From Trichoplax adhaerens (Eukaryota; Placozoa; Uniplacotomia; Trichoplacea; Trichoplacidae): a DNA stretch of 64,000 bases. The DNA lies in assembly GCF_000150275.1 (NCBI RefSeq), contig NW_002060947.1, forward strand, positions 418,695 to 482,694, in the 5' to 3' direction. The position numbers and the translations under genes were made by a program. The notes below the pieces were generated by a model. It worked only from the letters and a program-made list of their open reading frames with translations, had not been told where the DNA came from and searched no databases. Below, one piece after another: positions 24,718-37,100 of the stretch (positions are counted from its first letter, which is position 1; each line of letters starts with the position of its first letter).

Positions 24718-27700
24718 TCTTGCAGTCCTAATCGATCATAAATATATATATATATATGTAACAAGTTCTCGAGCAAATGTAAAGACAGCGTATTAGCAAA
24801 TTAGCAAGAAAATTGATCGGATTTACGACAAGGAAATGGAACCTAATTTGATCTCCTAAATAGACAGTGTAGTTGATGTCATACTGTATTCAAGCTTATT
24901 ACGATACTATTTGTATTCAAGTTGTCTTGAATGGATGCAAGGTTAAGAACGTGACTGAACACTAATTATATTATTCGTGGATTAATGGCATTAAACAAAC
25001 TTTTGGCTTGTAAAAAGTATTCTTGTAGCGAAACTTAGTGTTGTGATTGTAGACTTTTAGCTATTTTAGTAAGATGTTCGGAAGCGCAACTTTTATATTT
25101 ATCTTAAGACGTATTTGGTAGCTCGCTACTATGGACTTTAATGGTCGATTCTATGCTACAGTACAGGTGACTATATATAGTAAGGTAATGAGTTACTATT
25201 AATTAAGACTAGAGGTAAAAATAGAACTGTAATTCATTATATTAACCGTTCGTTGAAATAACTAAATGCAAGGCAAGATGAGCAATAAAGAAATACTGGT
25301 AGGCACCCGTGCCACACTTTTACCAGGCATATAGAAGAACTTGGAGTCGAAGCATGAATACTAGTCCTAGCCTTTTTGCATGAATTACTTTGTACACTTC
25401 GTTTAACCCTTAAAATTTTCGTTTATGTACTATTGCTTTCTAATAGGCACTGATATTCGTGTCGATCACTTTTAAGTCATCAATGGTTTCTACTCTAACA
25501 AACAAGCATCTGATATCAATGGCTGGATACTTATAGTACAAGATATCTTCAATTAAGGCGTATACCTCTAGATCGCGTAACGGTCTACTAACAGTTCAGA
25601 GATTATACAGTTAGATGGTATAACATATTGACAGAAAAAAATTTTCATCGATTTACTGCTGCTTTCAATAGACACTACGGTATGTTCAAGTGGATCATTT
25701 TTGAGTTATCAATTAATTATTTTTACTTTCAAAATTTAGCATCTGACATCAATAGTTGGATAAAATATAAGATATCTTATTTATAATTGGCAAAGCTAAT
25801 CTATCACTACCTGCAATATACGTATAGTCCACTAACTCCAGCTGAGGATTAATTACGCATCGAACAACTGTTTGAATTCTTGCTAGATAGGGTATCTTTT
25901 CATCTAGAGAAACTCTTACCACCAATATAAAACTGCTTGGAAGAATTTTAAGCTGTACATCCCTTTGTGAATCGAGCTATTCCCTTTCTTTATTTTTTAA
26001 TTACAACTTGCCCTAGGGGGTTTAAAGCCTATAGAATCTCTAAAAGGGAGGAACTATTCTATTTTGTATTGAATTACAATATTGCTGATTAAAATAGTAG
26101 CCTTAAGGTTTCTTCAAAGTCTTGGCGGAATGTGAACACAGTGAATGACTGACACTGTACTAAGAGATTTTAGTTCAATTTTTTTATTTTTAACCTTACA
26201 ATTATCAAATTCTACGTGAGTTAGTGCTTGGGTAGGCGGCGACGTTATTGTTCAACTGCAGTGTCACATGACGAGTGAATTAAAATAAAACTAATTAGTA
26301 TCAATTAGCATAGCGTACAGAGTCTAGGATCAGAATTATAACAATATTAACATCGCAGAATAAAGAATTATTAAATTTGATATTTTCCATTATTTAAAAA
26401 TGTCTGCCAAATGGCTTTGCTTTATTTACTTGAAGCATTGGATGACTCAAACAATCAATCCCTGTTTCTTTAGTTGCTTTACTAATTCTAAGTTAAAGAC
26501 ATTGAACCATTCACCCTATAAAGATCATCATGCCATGTAACTATGAAGTCGTCTACACATAAATAAAATCTACTGCCTTATCCGTGCACGGTAGAAGTGA
26601 TACTTCAGGAGTAATAGCTAGTTAATAAAATAGTCAATAACCCAGATAGATAATTTTAAAATTATCACAGCTACTATCGATCAAGTAATACGATATCTAG
26701 CATACTGTATATAATATAGATTAATTATATATATATTTATATATATAACATATAGATACATACTGTATATTCATTATAGGTAGCAAAACTGTTCAATGCA
26801 ATCGTTATTTTAATAGACGATGTATGAAGAGCGTAATAATGTAGATTGAAGGTGGCCAGTAATTTGATGTTTAATCATTATAACCTAATCTATTCGCGAT
26901 TTATTTTAAATTGCAAGGAATGATTTGTATAGCTAAGCTAAAATACTTGTAAAACAAATAGGATATTTAAAGACTTGTAAAGTGAATTAGAATTCAGTCC
27001 ATTAATTCGTAAACTTGGAGGGCGTAAATCTGGTCGAGTTCTATTCAATTTCGTTCTGGAATCATTGAACTCCAAATCCATTATATAAATACCTATTATT
27101 GCTAATTATAATCTTATGAGTAGACACGTATCTACTACCTCCTCCATCAATTTTAGATATATCAAAAACCCGTTACTTACAGAATTAATTACATTATCAT
27201 CTCTGTATTCCAGGTGAAGTGACTATATTGTAGTGACAAGCTGAAAATCAAGAACCGATTATCTCGTAACGCTATATACTAAACGAGACTAATAAGCTTA
27301 GATATTCTGCTATGATCATAGAGGCTTGACGATAGTTTCGTTAATAGAATTATTTTATGACGTTAATAAGTGATTTAGTTATAAAATCTTAACAGCTATA
27401 ATTGTTTCTATACAACGGGATTCTACTCCAGTCTAGTTTCCTAAATTCTTCTTACTTGAGTTTAGACCACTTCTCCTTTTATAGGGGTGACAACAGCAAA
27501 TCATTTTGTTACTCGATTACAATTTATATTTTTCACATTTTAGGTCTAATAACAATTTACACCTAAGATGCAGGTACGCTAATCTGCATATTACTCACAA
27601 TAACTAATGTCAAGATATGATTGCTCTTCGCCTTTATTCGTGGTCAAATACAACACATAGAAAGTATTGGTGAATTTATGTAAAGCAACCTGTTTGAACA

Positions 27701-28302
27701 AAATTCTTAGGGCCTACAGTTACGATTATCAAAGTAGTAATGTATTAATTTTACATTTATGCAAATGTTATTATCCATTACCAAGAGCACTGCAATAAGT
27801 TCAATGCCTAACATAGGTGTTAAATAGCCATTTTTTATCACTAGCGTCAATAGTAACTTAGCAGTATTCCAAGCATCTGTAACGTAGCAGCGTATCTTCG
27901 TATGCTGAAGTTTACAGCATACGTACATACAATTTCACTTTATACCTTAATATTTGATAATCTACTGAACACTACACTTAACATAGCAATTGATCTAAAA
28001 TTTAATTTTTCGCTCTTTGAAATGCTATACAACATTAAGGCTGATTTTATCCAGTTTTACTACAAAGATTTAATTCACGATAGTAGATCCATTATAAATC
28101 AGCTCGATCGTCTTAGAATAGATGAACTGATTCTACACATGGTGGTAGTAAATAGATTTTAGCTCCTTAAGGTCGTAAACTACGAAACTTAAAACTAAAG
28201 TAGTTAAAATAAAACAATTAGTAACACATAACTACTGTAATTATCTGAAATCACTACGACACTATCTTTCATCTTACATCAACACTTGTCAGTTCACTAC
28301 TC
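24718..28302. other. spacer between methyltransferase copies 3 and 4
   Basis: No recognised gene. It comprises the decayed 5' flank of copy 3 (to about 26700), AT microsatellite DNA near 26700-26760, and from about 26778 the second copy of the 3' flank seen at 21945-23581. A short plus-strand ORF at 27902-28162 lies in the duplicated flank. Its last ~58 codons are matched in the other copy, but that similarity follows from the duplication and is not independent evidence for a gene. Confidence 0.45.
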
Positions 28303-29439
28303 TCATCCAAATGTACTGAGTACATCACTATTTAACTGCTCAACGATAGATTCCACGTCTTTCCTTAACTGTGGACTTGCATGTTGGCTTAGTACTATTT
28401 GAAGAGCATCGTACTCGGGAATGCCTCCATGCTGCTTGATGATAGGTAAAACTGTATCGAAAAGGCTATTTAAACCAATATCAGATTGATCCATGTATAA
28501 CTCTTTTAGTGATCGACGAGGTATCAGCAGCAATCTTTGGATATTATCAATTGTATCTTGGCTAAGTTCATCGTATCGAGATATATCTCGAGCAATGTCT
28601 TGTTGGTTTAGAAAAGCCTGAGAAAAGTAAATTTTGGTAGGAAATTCGACTTTATAGCATGGCAAGTTATAGTTTTGACAACACCTTTTAATAATACAAT
28701 CTAGAGCATTTTTTTCGTATTCTTCGGTAGTAGGATTCGTGTTCGTGATATATTGATTTTTAAACTTCCATTGTAAAGCCATACAACTATCTGGCTTAGG
28801 AATACTATGACAAAATATAGCTATACCATTGTCAGACAAGATATCGTTGGCTAAGGAACGGAAAATTTGTTGAAAGCTATCTTCGGGTACACTCTCGTCA
28901 AATACGTAATACAAGCAATGGCATATAAACGCCATGGAAAATGTTTTTCTCTCTGCTTCGGCATGATCACTATTCCAAGCTAATAAATTAAGTAGGTTAT
29001 CCTTGAATGAATTGCCTCTTTTAATGGAAAATGATTTTATTGGCATGGTTTGAGAGCTTATGGCTTGTAGAAAGGCTTTAACAGCTAATCCTGCATTATT
29101 TGTAATCTCGTTTAATTCTTTGGTAGCTGCAGTACTTCCATCGTTATTACAAGCTGCAAATTGATAGTCATTTTGGCCAGTAAACGTGGTATTAATATCC
29201 GTTGCTCTAATGTCAAAGCCTGATTTGAAATGGAGGCCACGAAAGTACCCAATCGTTCTTTCACCAGGCCCACAACCAATTTCAGCTAATTTAATCGTCT
29301 GATCACCTTTGAATAAAATTGATTTTTCTTCGAATGCTTTGAGTAATAACTGCATTACCTTCCACGTTATTTCTGGAATATTACTGTTACGTTCGAAGGA
29401 TAAAAAACTTACGTCGTAATGGTAATTTTCAATATCCAT
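28303..29439 (-). CDS. HNMT-like SAM-dependent methyltransferase, copy 4
   Basis: A 378-aa intronless ORF starting MDIENYHYDVSFLSFERNS. Motif I is the canonical AEIGCGPGERTIGYF at residues 52-66, followed by FDIRATDIN around 75-83 and ICHCLYYVFDE in the motif IV position, then NGIAIFCHS. It is a Rossmann-fold SAM-dependent methyltransferase of HNMT-like type; the substrate is unknown. It is nearly identical to copy 3 in the body of the gene but visibly less so in the first ~25 codons and in the 5' flank, suggesting that gene conversion homogenised the bodies. It faces POLRMT from the right, mirroring copies 1 and 2 on its left. Confidence 0.87.
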   Translation of the reverse strand: MDIENYHYDVSFLSFERNSNIPEITWKVMQLLLKAFEEKSILFKGDQTIKLAEIGCGPGERTIGYFRGLHFKSGFDIRATDINTTFTGQNDYQFAACNNDGSTAATKELNEITNNAGLAVKAFLQAISSQTMPIKSFSIKRGNSFKDNLLNLLAWNSDHAEAERKTFSMAFICHCLYYVFDESVPEDSFQQIFRSLANDILSDNGIAIFCHSIPKPDSCMALQWKFKNQYITNTNPTTEEYEKNALDCIIKRCCQNYNLPCYKVEFPTKIYFSQAFLNQQDIARDISRYDELSQDTIDNIQRLLLIPRRSLKELYMDQSDIGLNSLFDTVLPIIKQHGGIPEYDALQIVLSQHASPQLRKDVESIVEQLNSDVLSTFG

Positions 29440-31389
29440 TTTGTAGTCCTACTCGATAAAATATTCAATTGCCTTTTATAAGTTGTTGAAATGGAAAAAC
29501 CAATTCTCCAATCAATTGGTACAAGTTTTAAACAACACAGTTAGTAAGGAGGTTGATCGGATTGACGATCAATAAATGGGATAAATCTGTTTTAATCTTC
29601 TCGATAGACAGTGTAGTCGATGTCATACTGTGTTGACAGCTGGAATGCACGTTGTGCTGTCAGCTGTTATGTATGTAAGAATACAGTGACTTGTTGTACT
29701 GCACCTAAACGTGTTAGCATAAGATAAGGTAATGAATTACTAAGATAAGGGTATAATACGCCATTACAGCTATACTATTTAAATGCAGTAAATCCTAAAT
29801 AAAAGGGATTTTTTCAGTAAGCTTACTAGTAGGAGTGTATCAAAGTTCCTCGTGTTAACGTTAACGACTAAGAGTGGAAACACAACGTCAGCCAAGTTGT
29901 ACGACAGGGCTGTCGATAAAACAAGTGGCAAAGTACTACGCGAGATATGCAAGGTGAAAAGTCATTTATTGCCCCGTGTTACCCTCGTGCATTAAATCAT
30001 ACAATATTACATATATATGTAGACATGATTAGTATCAATATCGTTACAATCTTTATCTTGCCATTGACAACGGCACTGCTTGTATTTATTATTTAATAAC
30101 TTGTCTTGAATGAATGCGAGATTGATAGCGTGATTCATCACGAATTAACTAATTTATATTGAATCAATCTTATCTTACCATAGACAACTGTACTCTTTGT
30201 ATTCAATATTAATAATACTGTATGTTTTAAATAAATGCAAGATTGATAACGTGATTCAACGCTAATTAATGAATTACTTGTGGATTAATTAATTTATATG
30301 TATTGAATTAACTTTTGGCTTGTACGCATGATAGGTACTGGTACGCCTGCTGCTTGCACGGTACCTTGGTTGGGTAGAACAAAATTCGTACGGGTTGCAA
30401 TCCCTAGTTGTGAACATTTTGCACTATTTCTACAACGGTATTTTCTGCTTCAAAAACGTGTCATGTCTAGTACTGAATACACACAAAAAAGCTCCCATTC
30501 TCCGTTTGGACATAATTATATGATAAAATAATCTACTTTCATTTTATGTCATGATATACAGTAGTTAGAGGGGACAGTATCTAAAATATTGACCCGAAAA
30601 AATTTCTCGTTGATGCACTACTACTTTTGTATCTGACAAAATGTACCTAGTAAATGATTTATGAATGATGCATTGTTTCTACCCTTACAAATTAGTACAT
30701 GACATCAATATTTGGATGAAAGTACGAGATATCTTCAATCAGTAAAGCTAATTATAATCATCTTTTACTACCTACTTCGTATCGGTATACACGTAGTCCA
30801 GATGCGGATTAATTTCGTGTCGAATGACCTTTTAAGTTGTCGAAAGACAAACTTCACTACCAGTTGATGTGTCTTGTAATTTATAGTACAATACTGAACA
30901 TGCACAAACAATACGAGTATTATGATGGATCTAGAGATTGGCAGGTGATACTTTGCATAAAATACAGCTTACGCTTTGCTACTAGTTAATTAATTGAATT
31001 TATTGAAACTTGAACTATACGATGAACATACGTTACCATGCACAGCGAGATTAAATTCGATGGCACAGCAGAAAAATAAAATGGTGTATGTAAAATTAAG
31101 CCTAAATTGAGTAAAACTATTGTGTGATACTTGTACATCTAACTTTTATATAGAATTATTAGCATATCATAACTTTGGTTCATCACCCGATTTTGCCCTT
31201 GAAATTAATCTCGCGGTACGGTATACTGTTAGGGTTTCGAAGTTGGGAGGTTCAAAAAATTTCTTTTTATAGTTGTTTGGCCGTTTTAAATTCGGCGAAG
31301 ACCGTCAATACTACTTAATGCTGGCTGATTCTGGAGGTGGGCATAATATTTTTCCCTTTCCATCCATTTTCAAACCTTTTTGTTCTCCT

Positions 31390-31605
31390 GTGATGTATAT
31401 TATAAGCAATTCCACTATACACCAATGTATATTTACTTAGACGTTCAAGCTTATTTGTACTATGGTCTAAATATTAACCAGATTGCAGAAAAGGTCAAAC
31501 GAGTACAGTATAAGTAATTCCACTATACACGAATGTATATTTACTGTTCAAGATTGTTTGTACTGTACGAAGGTCTAAATATTGACCAGATTGCAGAAAA
31601 GGTTA
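31390..31605. repeat. imperfect tandem duplication, period about 108 bp
   Basis: The segment AATTCCACTATACAC...CAGATTGCAGAAAAGGT occurs twice. TTGCAGAAAAGGT lies at 31483 and again at 31591. The second copy has gained a TGTACTGTAC stretch like the GTAC-rich clusters elsewhere. Confidence 0.75.
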
Positions 31606-32917
31606 TACGCACACTCACACCATATTATACTGTACAGTAGTTAGCATGGCAGCCAGTATGTGCTCAATGTTTATTTAGATCTCGGGATATAAAATTGATA
31701 TTGGGGAGGGTTACCGGCTGTTGGACAATTGGAAAGTTAAGGTGGTAGGTACGTATAACATAATCGACTTGATCCACAATTTGTTGCTGCACTCCCCTTG
31801 ACGAATCGAAGCACGGCCGTAGCTAGAAGCATTCCTTTCTTTTTTGAACTAATTTCAACAACTTGTATTAGATTCGAGTGAAGGTTGCAGTTTTTTGAAA
31901 GTCTTGTGGTATGCGCTTCTATTTAGTGAATGAGAATAACTTCATGCAAGGACTACCAGAATAGATTGTCACCTATCTCATTCGTTTTCAGTAATTTGTA
32001 GTAAAAAGTGAATCAATATTCCCTTCATGGGCTACATATTATAGCCACTTTAAAATCGACTTGTGTTAGCATGATTGACTGTTAATTTGTTGCTTCCATT
32101 TAATTATTTCCAAGTGCCTGCTAGTGGCTTTACTGTATTTTGCTTGAAGCTCATGTGCGGTAGATTTTCATGATGACTATCATTCCCTGGCTAAAAAATG
32201 AAATCCTATTTCTTTAGTTACCTTAATAATTCAAGTTGAAAAATACAGTACAACTGTAAGTGGCAGAGACAGCCGACAATAGCGCTACTACTTATTCAAG
32301 ATTATCATACCTTTTGAATTTGAATTAGTATACGCGTGAATAAAGTTGAAAATCTATTGCGTTGTGAGGGTAGAAGTCACGCTGTACAAGTGATAAATAA
32401 AAAAAAAATATAGTACTAGGAAATGAATTTATAAATATCATTACTTCTAAAATCGATCATATTTGACGATAATTGGTCTAGCCAAGTTGCTGAAATGATT
32501 ATGTGGGTATGGGAATTGGTAAAAGAATTACAGACTACAGTAAAAGCATCTACCTTCGATTTTGCTGTAATACTGTCTCAAGGCTATTCAAGTTAATGTC
32601 GTGTTCACTTGGTAATTATACTAACTAAAAAAGGTTTACTTACCTCTTCAATAACAATAAACGAGTTACAGTAGCCGAAACTGCGTTCAGACTCGATCAA
32701 CTACCGATTAAGACTGTTGCAAAAGCTAAATTTGTAGTAAATTTATGGCATTTGAAAGCCAAAGTATTGGTCCATCAATTAATTGCAATTGCACGCATCC
32801 AACCAATTTTTATGAAGCTACATAACTTATTTAAATTGCTAAAACTGCATGTTGACCAGGAGTAAATACAACTGAATATTTTATGAAGATATCAGCTTTA
32901 AACTAAGCTATGACATT

Positions 32918-32941
32918 TAGTAGTAGTAGTAGTAGTAGTAG
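32918..32941. repeat. TAG trinucleotide microsatellite
   Basis: Eight uninterrupted TAG units in noncoding DNA. Confidence 0.9.
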
Positions 32942-34119
32942 TGTTAATTATTCTTGCATACTACCTTTTTAATAAAGCTGGTTTCGCTGTATATTAAATA
33001 ATGAAGTATGAGATAATTTTAATTTATGAAATTATTCCAGTAGCTAAGACAATTTTTAACGAAATGACTTTTAAGGTTAACAAATTCAATATTTACTGGC
33101 AAACAGGTAAGATCCTTTCATTCAAGCAGAAATACTAAGAAAAATCATACGCTCATCAACTTTTACCCCTTATATATACTCGTATAGAAGTAATTGCTGT
33201 GAAATCGTGTACTGTAAATTTCAACGACTACAATATTTTCGTAACTGCACTCTTATTTTTGGAGTTACAGTATAATGCTAAAATATTTTAACATTAATGA
33301 AGATAGCATTGCATTAGTTATACTGTTGTTTTGATCAGCATCATACGTCGGTTAGAATTGAACCACTTCTACGTAATACAACTCATTCTGAATACCAGTT
33401 ATGCAGTGTTCTTTTAGTGTAACTATTTTTATGCGTAAAACTCCAAGAATAACTTTACAGCTAATTAGTTCTCAGCAAAGTCAAAAATGATGCATAAAAC
33501 TTTTAAGCGCAATTTAGTCGATATCTTCAAGCACCAGTACACCAAATGCTGAAATAAATTAGTAATAAAAATGAACTAGATTTTAAACTATTCTAAATTA
33601 TTTCACTATAAAACATTTCATTTTAGTAGCTGAACTATGAAGCCTTGCGATAACCTTAAAACTAGTGCCACAAGAAACAGGATTTAAACAACAATGTAAT
33701 TATTTTCAGCATTATTAAATAAATAAAATGATCAATAAATAATCTGATAAGAAATAATTTTCTTCCAGCACGATGAGTTTCTATTTACAATAATAACTTA
33801 TCGTAATATACAGTAAGGTAATTCGAGCTTTGTCATAGCTGTGCTACTTTCGCTACGGCGGCTACATAACAAACTTACGTAAATACGATTTCTAAAATTT
33901 TTCCAGCCGTATAAACATATACTTTATATTTTAAAACATATAGTCACTTATTGTGCTTCGGGTAAAACCCCAGTAAACTAAAATAGATTCATTCAAGCAA
34001 TATCTGCGGTGCTACATAGAGCTATCAGTATGAAGCAAATTTCAATAGTCATTAATGCAGCTAAGCCTAATGCAAAATGTCTGCTTCATAAACAAATATT
34101 AAGATCGATAATTTAGCAT

Positions 34120-37100
34120 TTAATCGCCTAAGGGTTTTTCAACGCTACTATCGTATCTTCGAATAAGTTCAGCCTGCAGTTAAAATTAAAAATAAACTAC
34201 GTGAATGCGTTGTAAAATATACTTTGAATGAAGCTCAAAATTATATAATGCGCAATTTGACGATAGTATAGATCTGTCTACGTATCGATACCTACCTGCG
34301 AAGTAGCACCATGTTCTTCTTGCGAAAAAGCAAAACCACCTAAAAATTGTTAAACGAGTATTACTTAGTACCGGTATTTCGTGTAAAGCCTTATGCAACT
34401 ATCTAAACTCTATTGCAATACACACTTTGTGCATTGTATCTAGCGTTACCACCAAAGGCAATTATTGGTAAATGTTTCCTGCAAGATGGTTCAAAAAAGT
34501 AATTTAAGTACTTGACATTAGTAATTAACGTTACAAGTACTAACTAATTCTTTGCATGCCAGTACGTACCATATCGTATCCTTGATATCACTACCCTTTA
34601 GTCGTGTTTCAATATCACCCTGCGTGAATGAAAATCAAAAAATTACAGAAAATACCCATAATAAAAGATAACAAAAAAGGTAAAATAGTGTTATAATAAT
34701 CATAAGGGAAATGGTAAAAAAATAAAAGCACTTATCCATTGTTACTAACCTGTCTTTGTTCAAGCTCCTGTACTTCCTGGGTTAAAGTCTTAAAAAATGT
34801 TCTTTGAATTCTATTATATTTGTAATTATTTATTGAGATAAGGGCTTCCTTAAAAGTAGGTATACATAATATTGCAATAATTATAATAAGTATGAATTCT
34901 ATACTTTATCTGATATCATTACGTACATTGCCCAAACGCAATCCCGGAAAAGAGTTATCACAGCAACAATTATCACCGTAAACCAAAATGATGGGCATTT
35001 AAACATAATCAATTCCTTAATTCAAGATAAAAAAGTAAACAATTTAGCTTTAAGGAGTCTCTTGAAAAATTAACACACTATCACATAGTGTCTAAAGTAC
35101 AACATTACGTCTAACTTTATGAATATTTCAAATACCCACCAAACCGGCCATATTTGAACCGATATCAACCGCTGGCCAAAGATTGCAAAACATGAATAGA
35201 AACAGGAACCAGCTAATAATACTACCCCAAATGACTAAATGTGTAACCTTCAATTTTAAGAGATTAATATAGTATTGAGTTCGATATACTCTTAATTATC
35301 TTTAAATGATAATCAAATAAAAGACTTTACCCAATTCCAATAATCAGTTAAAAGGGCAATCTTTAGATTCACGGTTACAACAACAGCCTATGCCGAAATG
35401 AAATGTAATCTATATTAACTAATAATGATTTGTTAAATGTCATGAAATTTCATTACGTACCGTATAAATAACGTTTCCCACAAACCATTCACCAACCACT
35501 TTGCCATTAATGAATGGTATTTCTTAATGGTAAAAATCAACATTACGATTATTACAAGATTATTGGATCTACGTCGATAAAATTTTATAAGCGTAATTAA
35601 CTACTATTCCAGAACTAAGACTTACCATGAGTGAATGCAAGGATGATTAACCAAAATATAACTAAAGTATGGAATACTGCGTTTAGTGTCCAAAGCCAAA
35701 AGACCTACATTAAAAGTAACCTTAGAATATGACTTGATTCTAATTAAAATGAAATTTTAATATCTGATTATTCTAACCTTAGTATTGTAAGTATCATTTT
35801 TTTGTGTTTCTTTATACAGTTTCGGATATTGTAGAAGACTCTTAGGTGATAACGTTTGATCAAAAATGCCGATAGCGATGGGAGGCAGGGAGGTAAAGAT
35901 CTATAAATTCAGTTTAATTATTACTGTTATGCGCATTAAGCTTAAGTTGATATTACAAAATAAGCATAAAATTATTATCCATAAATAGTTCATCTCATTG
36001 TCTTACAATATTGTAAACAGATATTGTCCATTGATTAAATAGAGTCTGTCCAGAAAATCCATTAACCGTGGCAAACCAAAACTGGCAAAAAATGAACTAT
36101 TTAATTGGTGAAAACAGCATCATTTATGGAGCTCATTGCTATCCGTTACCTCAATTAAGTAAAGTGTATAATTCTTGTAAAAGCAATATAAAATACATTT
36201 GCAGATCCTATTATAGCTCCAATTTCCATGAACAAATAATAATTTACGAAGGAAATGGAATCGTGCGATACTATAGTCAGCAGCACAAACAGCTTGCATT
36301 CCTTCTTGACCGCTAATACCAATACCAATGTGGGCGGTCTAACAATAAAAAATATACCTTAGAGGGTGCTATGATATAATAATATAAAACAACATAGCTC
36401 TTGAAAACAATTCTTACCTGAATCATACCGACATCATTTGCTCCATCACCGATAGCTAACGTAATAGCCTTCACTTCATTTCTAACGAGTTGGACAACCA
36501 AAGATTTTTGTAAAGGAGAAACTCGACAACAAATAATTGACTTACAGGATAATGCAATATCTAAAAAAATATCTTTTAATTCTTTCTCTAACGCAAACTG
36601 TAGCGCGTGTCCATCAATAACCAATGCAGTATTGTTATCTTTACGAAGGTTATCACCAAATGCTTGTACATGGTTATATAGCGTAGTCCTTACGCCAGCT
36701 AGCGTAGAATCATTCACAATTAGTATTGCCATATCATCGTTTAGAAGGCGACAAGAGTATCCAATGTTGATAGCAGTTTCTTGCTTATCGCCTGTTAAGA
36801 CCCATAAATTGATGCCAGCCTTCGCTAAAGCTGCGATAGTTTCAGGAACATATTCTTGTAACTTATCTTCTATGGCAGAGGCTCCAATTAGATACAATTC
36901 CTTTTCAATCAATTCTGCAGCTTCATCTATCTTGCTGTCTCTGTCTTCCATTGCTGTACTCGCTTGCTTAAACATTTCATTCCATTCACTGAATTGACTT
37001 TCTGTGAGCTCTCGCATTCCAAAGCACAAAGTTCGGAGACCATCAACGGCGAATTCTCTTAACTGATCAGAAGTTTGATCTGCGAATGGTGATCCACCAG

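Larger units (their letters stand above)
21945..32400. repeat. decayed tandem duplication carrying methyltransferase copies 3 and 4
   Basis: Two unequal units, roughly 21945-26700 and 26778-32400. Each holds, left to right, a shared 3' flank, a minus-strand methyltransferase, and a 5' flank with decayed shared pieces. Examples of shared flank: GGATTAAT...AACTTTTGGCTTGTA at about 24973 and 30285; the (CATCAATA)-GGATA-(AAGATATCTT) element near 25507, 25740 and 30690; and a TTTACTTGAAGC-like segment near 26420 and 32135. The coding part is far better preserved than most of the flanks. Boundaries are approximate, by eye. Confidence 0.65.
29440..34119. other. intergenic, 4.7 kb, repeats only
   Basis: No convincing coding exon. 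It contains the decayed 5' flank shared with copy 3 (to about 32400), a ~108-bp imperfect tandem duplication at about 31390-31605, and a TAG trinucleotide run at 32918-32941. The flippase gene ends at its right edge on the minus strand. Confidence 0.4.

Noticed and set aside
25120-25160. Resemblance of TATGGACTTTAATGGTCGATTCTATGC to the POLRMT exon at 18174
   Set aside because: Only a short nucleotide match with no open frame or neighbouring POLRMT-like sequence; not enough to call a processed fragment.
27902-28162. 86-aa plus-strand ORF next to methyltransferase copy 4
   Set aside because: Conserved in the other unit only because the flank was duplicated; no family, and the other copy is interrupted in its first part.
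36632-36997. 121-aa plus-strand ORF
   Set aside because: Antisense shadow of the large flippase exon, which has unmistakable P4-ATPase motifs on the minus strand.
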